Position numbers and translations under genes: made by a program
Assembly: GCA_011799875.1 (NCBI GenBank)
Contig: CM022302.1
Span: 303,005,048 to 303,069,047 of the forward strand
Reading direction: 5' to 3'
Source of the DNA: Thinopyrum elongatum
Lineage: Eukaryota; Streptophyta; Magnoliopsida; Poales; Poaceae
Length of the DNA stretch: 64,000 bases
Part shown: one piece after another, positions 57,371 through 64,000 of the stretch
How positions within the stretch are numbered: the first letter of the stretch is position 1
Layout: each line of letters begins with the position of its first letter
The notes under the pieces: generated by a model
Database searches by the model: none
What the model saw: only the letters and a program-made list of their open reading frames with translations
Told to the model about the DNA's origin: nothing

Positions 57371-58345
57371 TTCCTCGTATGTTTTCTCATTCCTTTTTGA
57401 CACTTGTTGACAAAAAGGGGGAGAATTACATTGAGTGATAGTTTATCGGGGTATTTGCAGGGTGTTTTCATTCGCCATTTGGTTTTCCCTCGAACAATTT
57501 GCTTGATGAACTTAACGCACCGCTTGTGGTGTTAAAATACTCGATCGCCATGTAATGTTAATAATCCCCCCTGCAATATTATTTGCTTCGTACTATCTGT
57601 TTGCAGGTACCATCGAAAGTTTTTCTTGCAAAGATTATCCTTGATATTTATCTATCATGCAGGGAAAGTAACATTTCTACAAGGACAGAAAATCATCGAG
57701 TGATAGTACATATGGGAAAAGTACTCTGAGTAATGAATGAACCATTTCTGTCATGGTTGGGTATGCTATGATCATTATCCTTCGATTATCTAACCTTGCA
57801 AGAAAAGGAAGTCAGTGATTTGAAAGCTATCCTTATGACTGACAAAGTGTTTTTCCTAGCATATATTCTTTGTATCATCACTATTGCAGGAAAACTACAT
57901 CTGAAGTTTATCCACTCCGAGAAATTCACTCATGCATATTTATTCTCTGATCATACACGAATATCTAACATGCAGGAAAATTACATCTTGTGTGGATTCA
58001 AATTGTGCTCTGAGAAAACCTTCATGTTATATCCTTTGTCACAAATCTTTCATAGTATATCTTATATCTAATTCTCTTCGAAGATTATGTGACGGGAACT
58101 ACCTCAGATACCGTCGAGTGAATTGAAAGAAGTCAAGTATAAGATCATTTGTCAATGACACTCATACGAAAAATTACCTCGCCACCCTCCGGTTTATTGT
58201 ATGCTCTGATGCATATCTTTAAGGGAAGCATGTTTTATCTTTGTAAATATCTCTCGTCTTTTATTATCCTTCGCATTGCATTCCTTTCATTATCTCTCCT
58301 TCAATGTGATCTGTTTTGTCAACAATCGTCCAAAAAGGGGGAGAT
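57371..58345 (+). other. Element H 3' region with two purine tracts
   Basis: No gene. ACAAAAAGGGGGAGAAT at 57411-57427 and CCAAAAAGGGGGAGAT at 58330-58345 are near copies. Only the second abuts the LTR and is the likely priming tract. Confidence 0.7.
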
Positions 58346-59466
58346 TGTTGGTGCAATATCTGCCTACCTTGTGTTTTGGAGATTGTTGACAGAAACAGGT
58401 ATGGACTGATTTGTTTGCTAGTGCATACAGAGAGAAATAGTCCATACAGAACTAAAGAGAATGTTGTCTCCGGTGCAAAGTTTGAGAAACTTCACCAAAG
58501 TATATCTGCATTGCAGAGAAGAACGAGCTATATCTGATGAAGTTATATAGACGAGATGTTTTGATGTGAAGGAATTAACCCCTCGAAGCTTTACTGCTGA
58601 AGCGAAGCATATGTCTCAGTATGGTCGTCCGAAGAAATTGACTGCAGTGAATGAATGTCGAAGACAAAGTGAAGACGTAGTATTCATTTTGTTGTTGTTC
58701 TTCTTCTATTTATTTGAGTCATAGGACCTCCGTACTATTAAGATGGGTATAGGTTCTCGAAGCTTAGATCCGCTGTGATGCTTAGCCAAAACCTATGAAA
58801 GTTGCGAGAGAAATCTCTTTGTGTTCCGAGCAAATACTTGTCAGCAAGAGAGTGTGATCTTCTTCGCTGCAAGAGATTTGTCTTAGACCGAGGAGTTAGC
58901 ATTACTTGCTCCACAAGTAATGTTACTGTTGTGCCAAAATCCGACCATTGGACTCGTGTCATTTGGCCATTGGTTGCTCTCAATGTCCAATTTGGTCTTT
59001 TCCCATCAGGGAAGACTGTGGCTATAAATAGCCACCCCACTCCAACATTGTCCGTTGGCTGCTCTGCTTGATATTTCTGAGAAGATTGATTTGAGCAACC
59101 CCTCTCCGAGTGATTTGAGTTTAAGATCCACTGAGAGAAAATCAAGATCCCAAACTTAGATAGTGGTTTAGCATCACAGTAGTTCTGAGTCAGAGTTCTT
59201 ATACCTATTACTCTTGAGAGCTACACACTCTCTTGACGGATAGGTTTCTGCTCGAGTGTTGAATAGTTGTCGAGCCAGATCTTCAGCAACCAAGAGTGAT
59301 TGTGGTTCACAAAGGTCGATCGAAAGTTTGGAGATCACCGACAAGGATCTACGACGAGTGAAATCAACTAAAGTCTGATCAACTTCGAGTTGAAGGAAAA
59401 TAGGGTGGAGAGTTTATCTTCCGTGTTATGTCACAGCCCCTCCAACCACCAACCAGACGTAGCCCT
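58346..59466 (+). repeat. LTR2 of element H, 3' end interrupted
   Basis: It matches LTR1 from its first base to 14372. It carries TATAAATA at 59023-59030. At 59466 the sequence changes to TGTGACACCC, the start of another LTR. The missing tail of about 530 bases should lie beyond the window. Confidence 0.9.
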
Positions 59467-60841
59467 TGTGACACCCTGGTTTTTGCCCTTTTTCTTTTTC
59501 TGTATTTTATTGCAATTTGGTTTGAATTTCAGTTTTTGAATCAACTCATTTGGACTTAACACTTGGGCATTGTTTTGATTTTTACCCAAGTGACTCCTCT
59601 CCCTCTCAAAAACATCTCTTGCTCTCCGAACTTTCCAAATATGGCCATGGGAATATTTTTCTCAAATGAAAAATATTCATTTCCCTCTGAAAATGCCCTA
59701 TTTTCACTTCTACTCCAAAGCAACCCTCATTTTTCTTGCTCACAAAAATTTGAGAAAATTCCTGAATATTCTTTGAACCTTGGCCCAACTTCCTGTGCAA
59801 AAATATTTCATGGTTATTTGGAATATTTTTGCTGTAGAAAATCTTTTCTATTCTGGTCAGCAAATGCACCTTGAGCTGAAATTTTTATGGGCTAATGACC
59901 TTCCTAAGTAACCCCTAACTACCAAAAATCAGCTCCTAACTCTCTCTCGATCATTCTCGTATTACCTCACAAGTTTCTTTCCAGAAACTTGCAGTGAAGC
60001 TCAAGTCTCATCTAGTCGGCCTGGCAGTGATCTATCAGCATGGAGTGTGGCCCTCCTCTGCACTAAGGCAAGCCATCAAAATATTTGCAAGAGTGTCATT
60101 TCAATAACTATGATTTTCACTTGAATATGGTCCTTTATAATGCATATAGAAAATTCATAGAATATCACTTGATGCTAGTTTCATTTTCATGCTATGCTTG
60201 CTATGTTATCAGTGATATTTCAGTTGAATGACTTAGGATATGCAGTAGGGTAACATGATAATGAGCATGAGTAAGTGCATACCGGCATAATGTTGAAATG
60301 ATGCATGTGAAGATTGTGCATTTTCATGGCATACTATGACTTGGAAATATTTATTTGCAAAGTTGAAACCTGGTAATGATCCAACTTGAACAAACTATTG
60401 ATCGAGTCATGGTGCCACCGAATCGAGCTTCCCAGTGCAACCACATTTGCATTTATGGGGAGGCCCTTTAGCGGTCTGTTGTTATGCGTCTCGTCGGTGC
60501 CTCCAACTAGGGAAGGTTATGCGCTTGCGCTACCCTAGCCCGGTTGGCAGGCATAGCCTTGTGTGCCTGTAGTTGTTTTGGTACCATGTCCCCATTTGGG
60601 ACCGTTTGTTTTGCCACGACGGTGGCCGTTGGATGTCCGGAGTGGCATCGGGGCCACCCATGACTTAGCCCAAAGGGAAGTTGGTCGGAGTGGCCGGGAG
60701 AGTGTCATGGCAACAGATTGGTTCTATCGAAACACCGTTGGTCCACCCGAATGGGAGTTCAAGGCCATGGGTTCTGTGGTGTGGGTACAGTGTGCTAACA
60801 TTTGCAGAGTGTGTTTAATCTATCGATAGCCGCGTCCATGG
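59467..60841 (+). mobile_element. Family-B LTR, 5' part, nested in H
   Basis: It starts TGTGACACCCTGG directly after ...GTAGCCCT of H LTR2 (candidate duplication GCCCT, 59462-59466). Bases 60403-60838 match 7814-8262 inverted. It is interrupted at 60841 by another LTR. The ORFs inside are chance readings. Confidence 0.8.
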
Positions 60842-61609
60842 TGTCGGTGCAACAAACCCTGGGACTGTTGTCCAGACCGTGCACAGGCCCAAGATCAAGA
60901 TTGCAACATCCAAGACAAGGCCAAGATGAAGACACAGGCTCTTTTGAGGAATCAAAGGGCAAGATGAGAAGACCAAGTCAAGCCAAGAAGCAAGACACCA
61001 CTAAGGGAAAACCTCCCTTGCCGGGCAGGAGAGCCTGGCGAGGTCAAGGTTACCCTGGAAGCAAGCCCCAGGATCGCCCCGGCAGGCCTGTCGGGGCATA
61101 CGAAGGCAAAACACCCCGCCAAGGCTTCGCCACCACACCTCACAGCGACGCAAGTCACCGACCGGTGCGGTGTCAAGCCCCAAGATGACTAAGTGGCTGC
61201 CTTTTCCCACATGGCAGCCATTCCTAAAGGAATCACCTCCATATGACATCCGTCCTATGACGTGTCACACAGACAGGAGAGAAGGTGGCCAAACAGCCCG
61301 GCAAGGCGTGCCGGGCATGCCATGATGTGACACTGAGCGGCGCATTTAATGCGTACTGCTCTGTCTGCAGAGTAGATATGATAGCACTGTTTGCTATCTA
61401 ATCAGTACACAATGACTAATTTGCCACTGTGGTGACCCCTTGATCTATAAAAAGAGGCCCATGGCAACCATAGAAAGGATTCGGACCCCTGTACACCCAT
61501 ACGCGCGTAGCTGCTCTCGCCCCAAGGCAACCCTGCCGGGAAAGAGCGTTGCGCTTCCACCACCATCCACCATCAATCCACCAAAGCAGGAGTAGGGTTT
61601 TACGCCTCA
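60842..61609 (+). mobile_element. C-family LTR, 3' end interrupted by element D
   Basis: It starts TGTCGGTGCAACAAACC like both LTRs of element C and keeps the same landmarks, including TATAAAA at 61446 and AGCAGGAGTAGGGTTTTACG near 61583. It is preceded by CATGG (60837-60841), the candidate duplication. About 150 bases of LTR end are missing because element D enters at 61610. It is clearly more diverged from C's LTRs than those are from each other. Confidence 0.88.
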
Positions 61610-62409
61610 TGTCGGTGTACTAAATATTGGGCCTTTAGTACCCCATACTTGTGCACGGGCAGTTGTAGCCATACCTGTGGCAAGGCTTGTCGGGGGAACA
61701 GTTGAAGATTAATCCAAGGTTATCCAAGAGACATTCAAGCCAAGGACCAGGAGATAAGGAGAACTGAAGACCAGAGGCTCGGCTCCCGGCAAGATCTTGC
61801 CGGGGTAGCTTGCGGAGCCCGGCAAGATTCGCACCCCGGCAAGGTTCCACCACTGTGCCACCGCTCCAGCGCAGCGACCAGCCTGGCATTTTGGTCCCAT
61901 CTCTGGATGCGTGGCGAGGCGCTAGTGGAGGCGAGCTTAAGCGGTGCTGATGGGATGGCCCCTTTTTCCATCCCCAAGAAAGTAGGGACACCTAAATGGA
62001 CACCTCACGGTGCATTAAATGCATTTGTCCTAAACCATCAGTGGTTAGGTATGATAACCCTGTAGCTACTTTACACCTCGCATATCAACAGTTTGCCACT
62101 GTGGTGACCCCTTTGAGCATATAAAAGGAGGCCCAAGGCAATAGCCAAAGGGGAAGAGAGAACACTCTCGGCCCATTCTGCATGCGTAGCTGCTGCACGA
62201 ACACACTGTTCATTGCAAGCGCTCCAAGAACTGGGACAAAAACACTGGTAATAAACTAAAGCAGGAGTAGGGTTTTACGCTGATCAGCGGCCTGAACCTG
62301 GGTAAAACTCCCCCTCGCGTTGGTCATCGGTTCTGCTCTTTGTGCATACCTCTCTCCATGTCAAACCGTAAAGGGGTCCTTTGGATCCGATAGGTGTCGT
62401 ACACCAACA
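61610..62409 (+). repeat. 5' LTR of element D (800 bp)
   Basis: It has TG...CA ends and shares with C's LTR the TATA context (TATAAAAGGAGGCCCAAGGC) and the phrase AGCAGGAGTAGGGTTTTACG. It is otherwise a different family. Confidence 0.9.
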
Positions 62410-62413
62410 TCTT

Positions 62414-62431
62414 TGGCGCGCCAGGTAGGGG
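62414..62431 (+). other. Primer-binding site of element D
   Basis: TGGCGCGCCAGGTAGGGG is identical to 17710-17727 in element C and starts five bases after the LTR end. Confidence 0.75.
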
Positions 62432-62495
62432 GATCGAGGTTGCGCGAACCTGATCCGGTGATCAGCGTGTCAGTTTCTTCATTGTCTTTGTCACC

Positions 62496-64000
62496 ATGCC
62501 ACCCAAGAAGAAGGGTGCGGCAATGGTTGTTCCGTCTACGTCCGTCTTGCCCGTGCCTACTCGGACGGGTGACGGCGTGGATGCAGGAGATGGGGGTTTA
62601 GAGCCTCCATGGCATTCTGGTGATCCGAGCCAGGCGAGCGGCGTCGTTCGCAGCGGCGACGGCAACCCGCACGCTGCAAGATCCAGAGATGGAGCCGTGC
62701 TGCCTACGGGCGGCGCAGCGAACTCCAGAGATCGAAGCGCGCCTTCCAAGACTCCCACGCCGGCGCAAGCGTTGCGGCCTTCCCAGGTCGCACGCGACAA
62801 GCAGCACCAAGGCGTTGGTGGTTCTGAACGTCCCCATGGGAAGACTTCTGCGTATCGATCTCAAGGTGCGCAGGCCCACCATGCACGCCAAACTGCCAAT
62901 GGGAGTGGCGCGCGGTCGCGTGATCGTGACGGTGCTCGTTCTAACATTGTTAGGAGTCAGAGAACCTCACGTACCTCGCACCTGTCGCCGCCACCTACGC
63001 CAGTAGAAGCCTTGGCACGTGCGCAGCTGCCCCTCTATTTTCCTCCTGCTCCGGAGAAGATGGAGGAGTGGCGATCTACTATCCAGAGCCTCATCGGCTT
63101 CGTCAAGAAGGATGGGACATAGCCTGCGGGGCCCTCGCGGCAGCGGTCTATCAATCCGATGCGAGCCAATGGTCAGAAGACTGGAGGCGGTGCGACCATG
63201 GTGCACTCCCCTCCACGACATCAGCAGTAGTCGTCAGCCCGGCGGACTGACGGCCGTGATAGACAATTCCATGGCGTCATCCGATCCGCGGATGCGCCGC
63301 GATCAGCAGCAAGTTCTTTAGGAACGGAGCAAAGAGGACGCTCGAACTACTATTGAGCGGCGACGGGAGGCACGTCATCAGTCCGATAAACGCGCAGGGC
63401 CTACTATCGACGAGCCTGCGCTGGGGGACGTAGGCGACTTGCCCTATGAGGTAGGTTGTCCAGCGTTTACCCGTAAGCTGCGGCGAGTCCAGTGGCCCAA
63501 CTCCCGAACGTTCAAACCAGAGGTCCCGGAGAAATATGATGGCAAGAATCACCCCTCGGAGTTCTTGAGCATCTTCACCATTGCGGTGCAGGCTGCCGGG
63601 GGCCGAGATGACAAGATACTTGCCAACTACTTCCCGTTGGTGCTCAAACCCAACGTCAGGTCGTGGTTGATGCATCTGCCGGAGAATTCCATTTCTTCTT
63701 GGTCAGATCTGTGGCATCAGTTTGTTGGCACCTTTGTTGGAGGACACCAAGCTCCTTTACAAGACGTTCATCATGCCGTTGTTGTTAGCACGTTTCATCA
63801 GAACGTGTGTAACCACAAAATGCGCGAAGAGCTGGCGATGAACAAGGTCAGGAGTATTGCCGAGCTTTACGCTTTGGCCGACAAGTGCGCTTGAGCTGAA
63901 GAAGGGAGGAAACTCCCTGGCGAGGGTGTTGGCGTAGGGGGCGAATCAGAAGATGAAGACGCTGCAACCCCGCCAAAGAAAGGCCAGCAGCGGAACATGA
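62496..64000 (+). pseudogene. gag of element D (partial, broken)
   Basis: ATG 62496 (MPPKKKGAAMVVPSTS) opens a Ser/Arg/Gly-rich N-terminus. Next comes LARAQLPLYFPPAPEKMEEW and TIQSLIGF, equivalent to the module near 18366 in element C, then a TAG at 63120. The capsid core (63439-63894) holds EVPEKYDGKNHPSEFLSIFT, AAGGRDDKILANYFPLVLKP, SSWSDLWHQF and ELYALADKCA. A TGA at 63892 is followed in frame by AEEGRKLPGEGV to the window end. The core is cleaner than in C, but stops and a frame change between 63122 and 63439 disable it. Confidence 0.88.

Larger units (their letters stand above)
13251..59466 (+). mobile_element. Element H: copia-like LTR element without visible pol, split by nested insertions
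   Basis: LTR1 starts TGTTGGTGCC at 13251 and LTR2 starts TGTTGGTGCA at 58346, preceded by the purine tract AAAAAGGGGGAGAT (58332-58345) usual for plant copia elements. Removing the C insertion (16780-27484) and the Athila-like insertion (29353-55263) leaves about 9.6 kb of H in the window. Its content in order is LTR1, a gag-like ORF (to 15922), a TATA box (16408), a long leader, a second ORF (27702-29357 plus 55264-57370), a 3' region and LTR2. No protease, RT, RNase H or integrase was seen, so H looks non-autonomous. The 5-bp duplication (candidate GTATC, 13246-13250) cannot be verified because LTR2 is itself interrupted. Confidence 0.8.
61610..64000 (+). mobile_element. Element D: Tat-like gypsy element, 5' part, runs off the window
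   Basis: The 800-bp 5' LTR (61610-62409) starts TGTCGGTGTACTAAATATTG and ends CGTACACCAACA. It is followed by the same primer site as element C and by a gag gene of the same type. The candidate target duplication is CCTCA (61605-61609). TATAAAAG lies at 62120-62127. Confidence 0.92.

Noticed and set aside
7814..60838. Inverted homology between 7814-8262 and 60403-60838 as ends of one 53-kb element
   Set aside because: Both lie in the middle of LTRs of one family in opposite orientation; dispersed copies explain it.
61635..61991. Reverse-strand ORFs in the LTR of element D
   Set aside because: Within an LTR, no domain, not conserved in the related LTRs of element C.

Overview
The window looks like intergenic DNA from a large grass genome, most likely Triticeae (wheat, barley, rye or Aegilops). 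This rests on recognising repeat styles from memory, since no database could be searched: long LTRs, Athila-like and Tat-like gypsy elements, an Angela/BARE-like copia LTR, a CACTA transposon and a Stowaway MITE. I see no intact host gene, tRNA, rRNA or CRISPR array. Nearly all 64 kb are transposable elements nested inside one another, and most long ORFs are decayed pol/gag frames or chance ORFs in GC-rich LTRs.

Layout. 1-3781: 3' part of a long LTR carrying a 64-bp tandem array, inserted in the reverse transcriptase of a reverse-strand Tat-like gypsy element (3782-6912), which itself interrupts a reverse-strand LTR (6913 to about 10085). About 10086-12820: another LTR-like block split by a solo LTR (10379-11248, TSD CTCAC). 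12821-13250: 5' part of an Angela/BARE-like LTR, broken by element H. H (13251-59466 and beyond) is a copia-like LTR element without a visible pol. It has a gag-like ORF, then a second TATA box and a second long ORF resembling the plant 'putative transposon protein' family. H is split by element C (16785-27484, complete Tat-like gypsy, 921-bp LTRs, TSD CTAGG) and by a complete Athila-like element (29358-55263, reverse, TSD AACCA/AACTA). The Athila-like element is split by a 12,053-bp CACTA element (31218-43270, TSD TAA) and a 3,854-bp solo LTR (48851-52704, TSD AAGGT). H's second LTR is cut at 59466 by an LTR (59467-60841), which is cut by a C-family LTR (60842-61609), which is cut by another Tat-like element, D (61610 to window end).

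Most notable content. (i) The CACTA element shows no transposase but carries three decayed host-type genes: a DEDD exonuclease-like gene, an intron-containing F-box/LRR/FBD gene and a B3-domain gene. (ii) Element C carries, between pol and the 3' LTR and antisense to gag-pol, a B3-domain ORF with its own TATA box, a good start context and an acidic tail. (iii) H combines a gag-like ORF with a separately promoted PF20167-like ORF. (iv) Premature stops in all these units are overwhelmingly TAG at places where CAG (Gln) is expected, a signature consistent with CHG-methylation decay.

For three elements, excising the insertion joins the host sequence cleanly, so the order of events is well supported. 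LTR divergence estimated by hand (H about 7%, Athila-like about 6.5%, C about 4.8%) agrees with that order.
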